A stretch of 64,000 nucleotides of DNA from an uncultured Phycisphaerales bacterium. GTDB taxonomy: Bacteria; Planctomycetota; Phycisphaerae; Phycisphaerales; UBA1924. The notes below the pieces were generated by a model, which saw nothing but the letters and a program-made list of their open reading frames with translations, was not told the origin of the DNA and did no database searches. Location of the stretch: assembly GCA_903929885.1 (NCBI GenBank), contig CAIYWI010000060.1, forward strand, positions 28,824 to 92,823, read 5' to 3'. Shown here one piece after another: positions 40,268 to 49,484 of the stretch; position 1 is the stretch's first letter; every line of letters starts with the position of its first letter. Position numbers and translations under genes: made by a program.

Positions 40268-42460
40268 TCATTCAGTCGACTCGCCTGCCGCTCGATCCTT
40301 CGCCGCGTTGACCACTCGGACCCACATCGCGTCGTCCATGTTCCCCTTGGCCAGCGTCAGCCGGGGCATGCCGCTCGGATCGTCGACCGCGGCCGCCGCC
40401 CACACGATCCCCCCCACCTCCGGATGCTCGACCAACCATGCCGCCAATCGATTCGCCCCTTCCGGTTCAAAGGGCGTGGCCGGAGCGATACTGAGTCTCA
40501 ACGCCGCCACCCTCGCCAGCGCATCCTCGGGGGGGACGCCCTCGCCGCCGGCGGGTTCGCCGGTCAAGCGGGCGCCCGCGTTCGCCAGCGCCCGCTCCAG
40601 GCCCACCAACCACGACCGAACCTCCTCCGGCAAAGGTTCCTTCAGGTCGTTGATGACAAGCAGTTGCGCGGATGTCGCTCGCCCGGCCTGCTGCACCAGC
40701 GATGCGGCCGTGTCCCAGACCACCACGCGGGGGGTGTTCCCAGCATGATCCGACGATCCCAGTTCGACCAACCCCAGGCCGATCGCCCCACCGGCGACCA
40801 GGCACGCCAAGACCCCGCCCGCCAACGCCAGATCGACGCCTCGAGCGTTGCCGCCGCCGCGAGGCATCCGCCCCCGTGCCGCGTCGACCCTCGCTCTCGC
40901 GGACGCCAACTGCTCCGCTGCGGGGCGTCGCTTGGCCGGGTCGACCAGCGGGCTTCCGCCGGCGAACGGGGCACGCGTGGGGGAGTGCTGCGGCGACTCG
41001 ACAGGGTCGATCTCCATCCGACCGCTCCACCAGTTCGCGACTCGGATTCGACCCGGCTGGACGGGGGACCTCGCGGGCGCTGCCGCAGCGACCGGCGGGG
41101 CCGGGGACGGCGGCGTTGCCGCACTGGCCGCCGCGGACTCGGGGGCGACGTCCCTCAGACTCGGCAGGTGAAACGGCGGCACCGCAAACGGATCCGCGGC
41201 ATCGCGAACATGACGAAGGTCGGCGAGGAACTCGTCGGCGGACGCGTACCTCCTGTCGTAGTCGGTCATGGCGCGGCGGACGATCCACTTGAGTGACTCT
41301 GGGCACCTGCGCGTGATCTGGCTGAGGCCGCCGTGCGCGGGGAAGGACCCCTCGAGCACCGAATACAGCACCGCGCCCGCGGCGTAGAGGTCGAAGCGAG
41401 CGCCGTCAACCTCGTGCACCTTCACCCCCTGCAGCGCCCGACGCACGAGTTCAGGGTCGCGGAAGTACTCCGTGCCGTGGGTGGTGAGCGTCATCGAACT
41501 ACGGAGACTGGAGACCAGCCCGAAGTCGACGAGATGGGCGCGTCCGTCGCCGCCGGTGGCGACGATGATGTTGTCCGGCTTGACGTCCTTGTGCCACAGT
41601 CCGCCGCGGTGATAGACGCCCAGGGCTTCGACCAGGTCGATGGCATGGCGGATCGCGGCGGCGAGTTGCTCGGCGCCGAGCCCGTCGCCGGGGCCGGCGG
41701 CGTGAAGGCGCTTGGTGACCTCGGCGAGACTCTCGCCCGGGACATATGGCATCACGTAGAAGAAACGCTCCTGGGTCAACTCGTGATCGAGAATGAGACC
41801 CAACCGCCGCGCCGCGTCGAGCGAGCGGCTCTCGCGAACGATTTGCGGGAGCGTGCTGCCCTCGGAGAGGGAGAAGCACTTGATGACGACCTTGCCGGGA
41901 GCGAATCCGGCCTTGCGGAGCGACTGGGCCTTGGCCTCGTCGGGCTGGGCCACGTAGAGGCGTGCGCCGCTGCCGCCGGGGGCGAGGGTGCCGACGATTT
42001 CGTAGCCCTCGAAGCCGGCGCGACGGGAGGAGGCCGACGCGACGGGCGGGGGGGCCCCGTCGGGGCCAGGGGTGGCGGCGACGACCTCGGGGAATCGGCG
42101 CTCGAATCCCTCCGTGAGTCCGCCGAGGAAGAGCAGTCTCGCGGGATGCCCGATGCACACGCGATAGAGGCACGCCAGCGCTCGATAGATCTCCTGATCG
42201 GCGGCTCGCCAGAAGTGACGCACCGCCTCCCATCGCCCGATCACGACGGCTCCGAGCAGGAGGGGCACGCCGTAGATGAACGAGAGGATGACCGCGCCGA
42301 CGAAGCGGAGCGAGTCGACGAAGACGCCGGCGATGAAGCGACCGACGTGGGCCAGCAGCCAGACCACGCCGCCGGCGAGGGGCACGAGCACCACGGCCGC
42401 GACGACGAACGCGGCGATCAGCGCGAGCAATCCGAGCGTGTAGATCGCGATGCTGTTCAT
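40268..42460 (-). CDS. Membrane-anchored Ser/Thr protein kinase-like protein
   Basis: Two N-terminal TM; VVIKCF, HKDVKPDNIIV, VDFGLV, TEYFRDPEL; later TM and a C-terminal domain. Confidence 0.87.
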   Translation of the reverse strand: MNSIAIYTLGLLALIAAFVVAAVVLVPLAGGVVWLLAHVGRFIAGVFVDSLRFVGAVILSFIYGVPLLLGAVVIGRWEAVRHFWRAADQEIYRALACLYRVCIGHPARLLFLGGLTEGFERRFPEVVAATPGPDGAPPPVASASSRRAGFEGYEIVGTLAPGGSGARLYVAQPDEAKAQSLRKAGFAPGKVVIKCFSLSEGSTLPQIVRESRSLDAARRLGLILDHELTQERFFYVMPYVPGESLAEVTKRLHAAGPGDGLGAEQLAAAIRHAIDLVEALGVYHRGGLWHKDVKPDNIIVATGGDGRAHLVDFGLVSSLRSSMTLTTHGTEYFRDPELVRRALQGVKVHEVDGARFDLYAAGAVLYSVLEGSFPAHGGLSQITRRCPESLKWIVRRAMTDYDRRYASADEFLADLRHVRDAADPFAVPPFHLPSLRDVAPESAAASAATPPSPAPPVAAAAPARSPVQPGRIRVANWWSGRMEIDPVESPQHSPTRAPFAGGSPLVDPAKRRPAAEQLASARARVDAARGRMPRGGGNARGVDLALAGGVLACLVAGGAIGLGLVELGSSDHAGNTPRVVVWDTAASLVQQAGRATSAQLLVINDLKEPLPEEVRSWLVGLERALANAGARLTGEPAGGEGVPPEDALARVAALRLSIAPATPFEPEGANRLAAWLVEHPEVGGIVWAAAAVDDPSGMPRLTLAKGNMDDAMWVRVVNAAKDRAAGESTE

Positions 42461-42497
42461 GGGGACCGGGCTCCGGACGATCGGGTGGACCTGACGA

Positions 42498-43262
42498 TCA
42501 CTCGAGCCGCGCCGACTGATCGGCTCTTCGCAGTTCCGCCTGCCGGTGATGGATCTCGGCCACGGCTTCGTCGAAGAGCTGATCGTCGGCTGCGACCGCA
42601 TCCTGTTTGGGAGTCAGGTCGATGCCGTTTCGCGCCGCTTCGTCGAGTTCGTCCTGCGTGAAGGAGTACGTGCGTATGACGTCGGCGAGCTTGATCCGCA
42701 GGATGTCCCTCACGCGGGCGGCACGCCGGCTCACCGTGGGTTCGCTGATGCCCAGCGCCGACGCGACGTCCTTGCCGGGCTTGCCCTCGAGCACCCGCAT
42801 GGCGTAGATGGAAAAGTCGGTGAAGTCGGCCTCCTTGCCGGTGGCCACCACAGCCGCCACGACCTTGGCGGCGAAGACCTGCTGCTCGTACTGGGCGTCG
42901 ACGCCGGCGCCGGGAGCCGCGGCCATCCACTCCTCCTCGAGCGACGACGCCTTCCGCGAGCCGCCCCGCTTGCTCGCGCCGCGGCGGTCGAGTTCGTCGC
43001 TGAGCACGTGCCGGGCGATGGCGAGCAGCCAGGTGGAAAACCTCGCCCCGCGGGCGGGGTCGTACCGGTCGATCGACTCGGAGAGGGCGGCGAGCGTCTC
43101 CTGGGAGAGGTCGCGGACGGTCTCGACGCCGATGCGGCCTTTCCCCCACTTGGAGAGCTGGGCGCGGACGACGGGGCCGAAGACCTCCCAGAGCTCGAAC
43201 CACGCCGCCTGATCGTTGGAGCGAAGCCGCTTGACGAAGCCTGTGGTCAGGGGCGTGAGCAT
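42498..43262 (-). CDS. ECF-type RNA polymerase sigma factor with C-terminal extension
   Basis: Region 2 RDLSQETLAALSESIDRYDPARGARFSTWLLAIARHVLSDELDRR; region 4 EGKPGKDVASALGISEPTVSRRAARVRDILR; about 60 further residues. Confidence 0.88.
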   Translation of the reverse strand: MLTPLTTGFVKRLRSNDQAAWFELWEVFGPVVRAQLSKWGKGRIGVETVRDLSQETLAALSESIDRYDPARGARFSTWLLAIARHVLSDELDRRGASKRGGSRKASSLEEEWMAAAPGAGVDAQYEQQVFAAKVVAAVVATGKEADFTDFSIYAMRVLEGKPGKDVASALGISEPTVSRRAARVRDILRIKLADVIRTYSFTQDELDEAARNGIDLTPKQDAVAADDQLFDEAVAEIHHRQAELRRADQSARLE

Positions 43263-43455
43263 GTCGGTAGTTTATTCCGGGGTGACGACGGTTCGGCGCG
43301 ACGGTGCGTTGCGATCGAGTTGGTTGGCGAAACCGGGCGGACGGTTTCCCCAAGAACCACGCGAAGCCCTCTCTCGGACCTTCCACGGCACGAGTTGCGC
43401 GTGTGTCGCGACGTCCGGGAACGCCCGAGAGGCGGCCACCTGGAGGTCCCCACCC

Positions 43456-44400
43456 ATGTCGTGCGGCAAGCACATCGTCCGTTACGCCGTCATCGCCGGC
43501 CTGGTCGGCGGCACCGCGGCGCTCGTGGCCGGGCCCGAGCGGCTCGGCGCCCTGTTCACCCAGTTCCGCAACATGATCAACTCGACCATCGACGGCGCGA
43601 TCGAGGATCCCGTCGCCCTTCGCATGCAGATGCGTCAACTCGAGGGGGAGTATCCCAAGCGGATCGCCGAAGTGCGAGGCGACCTGGCCGAAGTCCGTCA
43701 GCAGATCTCCCAGCTCAAGCGAGAGCAGGCGGTGTCGGAGCGAGTGGTGAGTCTCGCCATCGACGATCACGCCCAGATGCAGGACCTGCTGACCAAGGCC
43801 GAGGCCACCCAGGCGACGGTGTCGCTCGCTTCCGAGAGCAGCGAGGCCGCGCCCGCGGTCATCCGCGTGGTCTTCAACGGCGAGTCGCTCGACATGCGCC
43901 AGGCGGTCGCTCGCTCGACGCAGATCCAGCAGGTTCGCGCGTCGTATGCGAGCCGCATCGGCGAGATCGAGCGCGACCTCACCTATCTCGCCCAGCAGGA
44001 ATCGCGTCTGGCCCAACTCGCGGAGCAACTCGGCAACGAGCACCAGGATTTCCAGGCGCAGATGTGGCAGATGGATCGTCAGGTCGACTCCATCGCCCGC
44101 AACGATCGCCTGATCGCGGTGATGGAGAAGCGTCAACGCACGCTCGACGAGCAGAGCCGCTACGAGGCGGGCAGTCTCGACCACCTCGCCGGTCGCTTCG
44201 CCGACATTCGCGCCAAGCAGGAGGCGAGGCTCGAACTGCTGGGCCAGACGTCGAACGCCGTGCGCTACGAGGACCGCGCCAAGGTCGACATCGACGCCCG
44301 CAACCTGCTGGCCAAGCCGGCCCCCAAGGCCAAGGTCATCGAGATCACGCCGGGCAGCGAGGCTCCGACGCCGGCCAAGTCGGTGGTGCTCGGCCGCTGA
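43456..44400 (+). CDS. Membrane-anchored coiled-coil protein
   Basis: MSCGKHIVRYAVIAGLVGGTAALVAG TM; long heptad-like region (ALRMQMRQLEGEYPKRIAEVRGDLAEVRQQISQLKREQ). Confidence 0.82.
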   Translation: MSCGKHIVRYAVIAGLVGGTAALVAGPERLGALFTQFRNMINSTIDGAIEDPVALRMQMRQLEGEYPKRIAEVRGDLAEVRQQISQLKREQAVSERVVSLAIDDHAQMQDLLTKAEATQATVSLASESSEAAPAVIRVVFNGESLDMRQAVARSTQIQQVRASYASRIGEIERDLTYLAQQESRLAQLAEQLGNEHQDFQAQMWQMDRQVDSIARNDRLIAVMEKRQRTLDEQSRYEAGSLDHLAGRFADIRAKQEARLELLGQTSNAVRYEDRAKVDIDARNLLAKPAPKAKVIEITPGSEAPTPAKSVVLGR

Positions 44401-44428
44401 CCGCCCGCCGCGAGGCGAGTTCGCTTCA

Positions 44429-44482
44429 CGCCGCCGGACGCCGGGCTCGCCAACGCGACGCCCCAGCGTCCGGCGGCGTTTT
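44429..44482 (+). terminator. Rho-independent-type terminator
   Basis: Perfect 13-bp inverted repeat cgccgccggacgc (44429-44441) / gcgtccggcggcg (44466-44478) followed by tttt, just after the stop at 44400. Confidence 0.8.
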
Positions 44483-45888
44483 CATTCCTTGGCCGCCGCG
44501 GCGAAGGCCACCGGGCTTCGGTAGCCGTCGCGGTCGTAGGCCCTCACGCCGATGAAGACATTGTCCTTGTTGAGCGGGAGTCGCGCCGAGGCGACGTCGC
44601 CGACGTCGAGCGCGTGGCGCCATTGCCAGTCCGTCGTCTCCCGCCACACCACCTCGTACCCGGCCACGTCGGGCTCGGGGGATGGCGACCACGCGAGTTG
44701 CGTCGCGGCGTCGAGCGACGCGGTGATGATGCGCACCTTGAGCGGCGGTCGCGGCGCGTTGGCCGCGTGCACCAGCGCGGCGAGGTTGACGCGAGCGACC
44801 TCGGCGAGGTAGACGGCGTCGATGAACCGCGAGACGTCGCCGTACTCGCCGTCCTGGCGTCGCTCGACGCCCACGTGCTGGCGTGAATACTCCTCGTGAA
44901 GGGTGGTGAATCGAACCGCCGGGAAGCCCGCGTCGTTGAAGGCCGCATGGTCGCCCCCGCGGAGGAATCGGTCCTGCCGGAAGACCAGCGCGGGCGCGAC
45001 GGCCAGTCCCTCGCGAGCGGCGACGAAGGCGATGAACCTCGCCAGTTGCCGGCTCGGCGAATCGCTCTCGGCGGCGAGCGAACGGAGGGTGGCCAGGTCC
45101 GCCGCGCCGGCGCGGCGGGGCACCCCCTCCGAGAAGACCCGCACCACGCGGCGAGGATCGGGGCCCTGCGCGGCCTGCATGGCCTCGTTGGACGGGACGC
45201 GCCCGCCGGGCCAGGAGGCCGCGTCCAGGGCGCGGGGGGCCGGCGACGGATCCCCCACGATGTCGTTGTTGAAGACGCCCATGACCGCGTACGGAGCGGT
45301 CGATGCGATGTTCTGGGCGTGGGCCGCCGCGCCGAGCAACCCCTGCTCCTCGCCCGATGTGCAGAGAAAGACCACCGTGGACTCGAGCGGACGCAGCGCG
45401 ATGATGCGGGCAAGTTCCATCACCACGGCGGTCCCCGATGCGTCGTCGTTGGCGCCGGGGGCAGGACCGGTCGCGTCCAGCACGTCCGCATTGCGGCTGT
45501 CGTAGTGCCCCACCACGTAGTACGCGCGGCGGGCGGCCTCCTTCATCGTGCCCGGCACCACCGCGACGACGTTTCGGACCGTCGCGCCGCCCGGCACCCG
45601 CACGCCCGGCGGCACCTCGAACGACTCGATGCGAGTCTCCAACGGCGGGTTGGCCCGAGCCGCGGCGTCGAGCGATCGCTTGATCCACTCGCCCGCGGCA
45701 TCGATGCCACGGGTCGGATCGGCGTTGCCGGACAGCAAGTGTCGGGTGCCGAACCCCTCGAGGGCGCGGACGTCGGCGATCAACCGATCCTTGCTCACCT
45801 CGCCGAGCCAGGGAGACGCGCGGGGAGCGGGGTCGTCGAGACCGATGGAACCCGCCGAGAGAGCCGCCGCCAGCGAGAGGATGATCAT
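44482..45888 (-). CDS. M28-family metallopeptidase with C-terminal FN3-like domain
   Basis: VVGHYDSRN; GANDDASGTAVVMELARI; CTSGEEQGLLGA; RGGDHAAFNDAGFPAVRF; LAWSPSPEPDVAGYEVVWRE. Confidence 0.9.
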   Translation of the reverse strand: MIILSLAAALSAGSIGLDDPAPRASPWLGEVSKDRLIADVRALEGFGTRHLLSGNADPTRGIDAAGEWIKRSLDAAARANPPLETRIESFEVPPGVRVPGGATVRNVVAVVPGTMKEAARRAYYVVGHYDSRNADVLDATGPAPGANDDASGTAVVMELARIIALRPLESTVVFLCTSGEEQGLLGAAAHAQNIASTAPYAVMGVFNNDIVGDPSPAPRALDAASWPGGRVPSNEAMQAAQGPDPRRVVRVFSEGVPRRAGAADLATLRSLAAESDSPSRQLARFIAFVAAREGLAVAPALVFRQDRFLRGGDHAAFNDAGFPAVRFTTLHEEYSRQHVGVERRQDGEYGDVSRFIDAVYLAEVARVNLAALVHAANAPRPPLKVRIITASLDAATQLAWSPSPEPDVAGYEVVWRETTDWQWRHALDVGDVASARLPLNKDNVFIGVRAYDRDGYRSPVAFAAAAKE

Positions 45889-46015
45889 GATCCAGTGTAG
45901 CGAGTGCCATGGGCGACTCCCGGGCGTCCATGTCGGGCGATGCAGGCGAGCAATAATGAACCATCGGCGGCGACCATCGCCGTCGCGAATCGCCACTCCT
46001 CCCAGGAACCGCCCC

Positions 46016-47461
46016 ATGATGTCCAGCGTCTCGACGTTCCTTGCCGCGACGACCGCCTGCTCGATCGGACTTGTCGCCGGAGGGCAGGGTGCCGCGCCGA
46101 TCAAGGCGTTGCTGATCACCGGGCACAACAACCACAACTGGAAGTACACGAGCCGCGTGCACGCGGAGACGCTGGAGGCCACGGGACGTTTCGAGGTGAC
46201 GATCACCGACGAGCCCGCATCGGCCTTGGCCGACGCCGCGGTCCTGTCGACCTACCAGGTGTTCATTCTCGACTACAACGACCTTCACGCGCCGAAGCGA
46301 TGGGGCGAGTCGGCCGACCGCAACTTCGAGGCGGCGGTGAAGGCGGGCACGGGGGTGGTGGCGATCCACTCGGCGAACAACGCCCTCAAGGGCTGGGCCG
46401 AGTACGAACGGATGCTCGGCCTGATGTGGCGCGACGGCACGGGTCACGGCCAGTACCACGCCTTCGACGTGACGTGGACGGACCCGGACCACCCGATCAC
46501 CAAGGGGATGCCCCCGATCACTCGCCACAAGGACGAGTTGTACCACAACCTCGTGAACAGCCAGAACGCCGAGTATCGGCTGCTGGCCAAGGCGTTCTCC
46601 GACCGGGCCACGGGCGGCACGGGCAAGGACGAGCCGATGGGCTTCACGCTCTCGTACGGCAAGGGCCGCGTCTTCGCGACGCCGCTGGGCCACGTGTGGG
46701 AGAACGCCATCGAGAGCAAGGGCACGGTGTGCGCCACGCAGTTCCGCACGTTCATCGCGAGGGGCGCGGAGTGGGCGGCGACGGGCGAGGTGACGCTGGG
46801 GCCGGCGTGGAAGGACGTGCGTCGTCACAACACGCTCACCCAGGCCGAGAAGACCGAGGGATGGTCGCTGCTCTTCGACGGCACGAACGCGACAGGGCTT
46901 CGGGGCTATCGCAAGCAGGCCATGCCGGAGAAGGGCTGGGTGATCGCCGACGGCGAACTGCGAGTCGCGGCCAAGGGCGGCGGCGGCGATCTGGCCACCG
47001 TCGAGGAGTACGGCGACTTCGAGTTCTCGTGCGAGTGGAAGGCCGCGCCGGGGGCCAACAGCGGGATCATGTACCGCTGCGACGAGAAACTCGACTACCC
47101 GTGGCTGACCGGGCCCGAGATGCAGGTGCTTGACGACGCCGGCCACCCTGACGGCAAGAAGCCCCAGACCCGCGCCGGCACCCTGTATGACATCATGCCC
47201 TGCGCCGCCGACGTGGCTCGCCCGGCCGGGGAGTGGAACCACGCTCGAGTGGTCGCCCAGGGCACGCGACTTCAGCACTTCCTCAACGGCATCAAGGTGG
47301 TGGACATCGACACGACCAGCGACGCGTACAAGGAGGCATGGAAGAAGAGCAAGTGGCCGTCGATGCCGACCTACGGCACGACCGCCTCCGGCCGCATCTG
47401 CCTTCAGGATCACGGCGACGACGTGGCCTTCCGCAACATCAAGGTGCGGCGGCTGAACTGA
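46016..47461 (+). CDS. ThuA domain fused to 3-keto-disaccharide hydrolase (DUF1080) domain
   Basis: ThuA: IKALLITGHNNHNWKYTS..GVVAIHSANNAL..HPITKGMP; DUF1080: WSLLFDGTNATGLRGYRK...GDFEFSCEWKAAPGANSGIMYR. Confidence 0.92.
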   Translation: MMSSVSTFLAATTACSIGLVAGGQGAAPIKALLITGHNNHNWKYTSRVHAETLEATGRFEVTITDEPASALADAAVLSTYQVFILDYNDLHAPKRWGESADRNFEAAVKAGTGVVAIHSANNALKGWAEYERMLGLMWRDGTGHGQYHAFDVTWTDPDHPITKGMPPITRHKDELYHNLVNSQNAEYRLLAKAFSDRATGGTGKDEPMGFTLSYGKGRVFATPLGHVWENAIESKGTVCATQFRTFIARGAEWAATGEVTLGPAWKDVRRHNTLTQAEKTEGWSLLFDGTNATGLRGYRKQAMPEKGWVIADGELRVAAKGGGGDLATVEEYGDFEFSCEWKAAPGANSGIMYRCDEKLDYPWLTGPEMQVLDDAGHPDGKKPQTRAGTLYDIMPCAADVARPAGEWNHARVVAQGTRLQHFLNGIKVVDIDTTSDAYKEAWKKSKWPSMPTYGTTASGRICLQDHGDDVAFRNIKVRRLN

Positions 47462-47540
47462 CGCGAAAAGGCCCCGCCGACGGCCTATCGTTGCGGCTCA
47501 CCGAACCCCTTCCAATCCCCGACCGTGGATCCCGACCGCC

Positions 47541-47927
47541 ATGACCCGTGATGACATCTTCGCGAAGATCCGTTCCGTGCTCGTCGACGCCCTCGCGGTG
47601 GACGATGACGAGGTGACCATGACGTCGGTGCTCACCACCGACCTGGGCGCCGAGTCGATCGACTTCCTCGACATCGTCTTCAAGCTCGAGCAGGCCTTCG
47701 GCGTGAAGATCCCGCAAGGCGAGCTCTTCCCCGAGAACATCGCGCAGGATCAGCGGTACGTGCAGGCCGGAAAGGTGACGCCAGAGGGCCTTGCGCTGCT
47801 CAAGAGCCGCATGCCCCACGTCGACTTCGCCGGCTTCGAGGCCAACCCCGTCCTCAAGAACATCGGCACGCTCTTCACGGTCGAGACGCTCGTCCGATTC
47901 ATCGAAGGCAAGCTCGCCAAGCAGTGA
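47541..47927 (+). CDS. Acyl carrier protein, extended (128 aa)
   Basis: IRSVLVDALAVDDDEVTMTSVLTTDLGAESIDFLDIVFKLEQAFGVKIP with Ser in GAES; insertion before TVETLVRFIEGKLA. Confidence 0.87.
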   Translation: MTRDDIFAKIRSVLVDALAVDDDEVTMTSVLTTDLGAESIDFLDIVFKLEQAFGVKIPQGELFPENIAQDQRYVQAGKVTPEGLALLKSRMPHVDFAGFEANPVLKNIGTLFTVETLVRFIEGKLAKQ

Positions 47928-47994
47928 TCGAGACGAACCGCCGCCCCGGCGGGACCGATCCTGATGGGAGGCGTCAACTCGGGAGCCGCGTCGA

Positions 47995-48516
47995 ATGCGT
48001 TGGATGTGGATCGATCGCATCGTGGAACTGGTTCCCCGCGTCCGCATGGTCGCGGTGAAGAACGTCTCGATGGCCGAGGAGCACCTGCACGACCACTTCG
48101 CGGCGTCGAGCGTTCGCGAGGCCCTGCCGATCATGCCTGCGTCGCTCGTCATCGAAGGCATGGCGCAAACCGCGGGCATTCTGGTGGGCCATGCGGGCGG
48201 CTTCCGCGAGAAGGTCATTCTGGCCAAGGTCAACAAGGCCGAGTTCAGCGCCGAGGCCGTGCCGGGCTGCACTCTCCGCTACACGGCGACGATCAATCAG
48301 TTCGACGCCGGGGGCGCGAGCACCTCGGGCGTGATCGAACTGCTCGACCCGGCTGCGCCGGGCGCGGCGCCGACGCGGATCGGCTCGGTCGACCTGATGT
48401 TCAGCCATATCGACCAGAACATGGCCGGCACGGAGTTCCCCAAGGAGAACTTCGTCTTCTCGAGCACGTTCAAGACCCTGCTGCGGATGTCGGGCATTCC
48501 CGACCCGCAGCCCTGA
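47995..48516 (+). CDS. Beta-hydroxyacyl-ACP dehydratase (FabZ/FabA-like hotdog)
   Basis: MRWMWIDRIVELVPRVRMVAVKNVSMAEEHLHDHF...PIMPASLVIEGMAQTAGILVG. Confidence 0.85.
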   Translation: MRWMWIDRIVELVPRVRMVAVKNVSMAEEHLHDHFAASSVREALPIMPASLVIEGMAQTAGILVGHAGGFREKVILAKVNKAEFSAEAVPGCTLRYTATINQFDAGGASTSGVIELLDPAAPGAAPTRIGSVDLMFSHIDQNMAGTEFPKENFVFSSTFKTLLRMSGIPDPQP

Positions 48517-48530
48517 TCGGTCCATCGCAT

Positions 48531-49436
48531 TCAGCGGGCCACGGCGATCGACGTGGCCGTCACCACGACGCCCTCGCCGCCGACGGCAGTCACCTTCCCG
48601 ACGACCACCACCTCGCTGAGTTCCCGCAGGCCGCGACGCCCCTTCATGCTCGTGCGCAGCGGCTGCCCCTTGGGGTCGGCGATCTGGACTGTCACGGAGT
48701 TGGCGACGATCTCGGCCTTGGAGTCGCAGCAATAGTCCCACGGCGTGCCGCAGTGATCGTCGGGCTTCTCGTTGCAGGGCGTGAGTGCACGCCCGACGAT
48801 CGTGAAGATGGCTCTGCCGGCGACGAACGGGCTCGTGCCGCCGCCGATCCTGCCGCGAAGCGTTACGTCCTGACCGACTTTCAGCGGTTGTGTCCGGGCC
48901 TCGGAGACATCCTTGGCCGCGGGATCGGCTTCCTTGAGGAAGAACCCCGGCGGGAGCCCGCCACGGGGCACGTGCAATGCGACTGCATCGACCTCGACGG
49001 CGGCCTTGCCGTCGCCGGAGCGGACCGTGCCGAGCACGAAGACCTCGGCGCCCGCCTTGAGTCGCTGCTGCTGCTCGACCGAACCCTTCAGCGGCTCGCC
49101 GGCGGCCGACACCAGTCGCACGGTCGCCACGGGCCTGTCGCTCGCGGGCGTGACCCCATCCGCAGTTGGAGTCTCTTCGAGGCGGAAGATCGCGCGGGAG
49201 GCGTCGAAACCGTCCTTGGCCGGAACATGGCCCCGCAACGCGATCATCTCGCCGGGCTTGCCCTTGGCGACGGCTTCCGACACTTCAACGGCTCCGGGAA
49301 ACAACTCGGGCTTCATCATGCCGGCGATGTCGGGCGGACGGTCGCCGGCATGTCCCGCGAGCGAGTCAGCGACGCCCCATGCCACGCAACAAATCGCGAC
49401 TGCGATCACAGCGACTCTCCTGACTGCCTGTCTCAT
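48531..49436 (-). CDS. Secreted protein with two tandem OB-like repeats, second carrying a Cys cluster
   Basis: Signal peptide; repeats VSEAVAKGKPGEMIALRGHV..SRAIFRLEE and VSEARTQPLKVGQDVTLRGRI..GRAIFTIVG; CNEKPDDHCGTPWDYCC insert. Confidence 0.75.
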   Translation of the reverse strand: MRQAVRRVAVIAVAICCVAWGVADSLAGHAGDRPPDIAGMMKPELFPGAVEVSEAVAKGKPGEMIALRGHVPAKDGFDASRAIFRLEETPTADGVTPASDRPVATVRLVSAAGEPLKGSVEQQQRLKAGAEVFVLGTVRSGDGKAAVEVDAVALHVPRGGLPPGFFLKEADPAAKDVSEARTQPLKVGQDVTLRGRIGGGTSPFVAGRAIFTIVGRALTPCNEKPDDHCGTPWDYCCDSKAEIVANSVTVQIADPKGQPLRTSMKGRRGLRELSEVVVVGKVTAVGGEGVVVTATSIAVAR

Positions 49437-49484
49437 CGATCGGCTCCTTGCGTCATCGTTTCGATGCTTGTCCGCTGCCAGCGA

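Noticed and set aside
47462-47500. ggcc...ggcc inverted repeat after the ThuA/DUF1080 gene as a terminator
   Set aside because: Only 4-bp stem and no T-tract.
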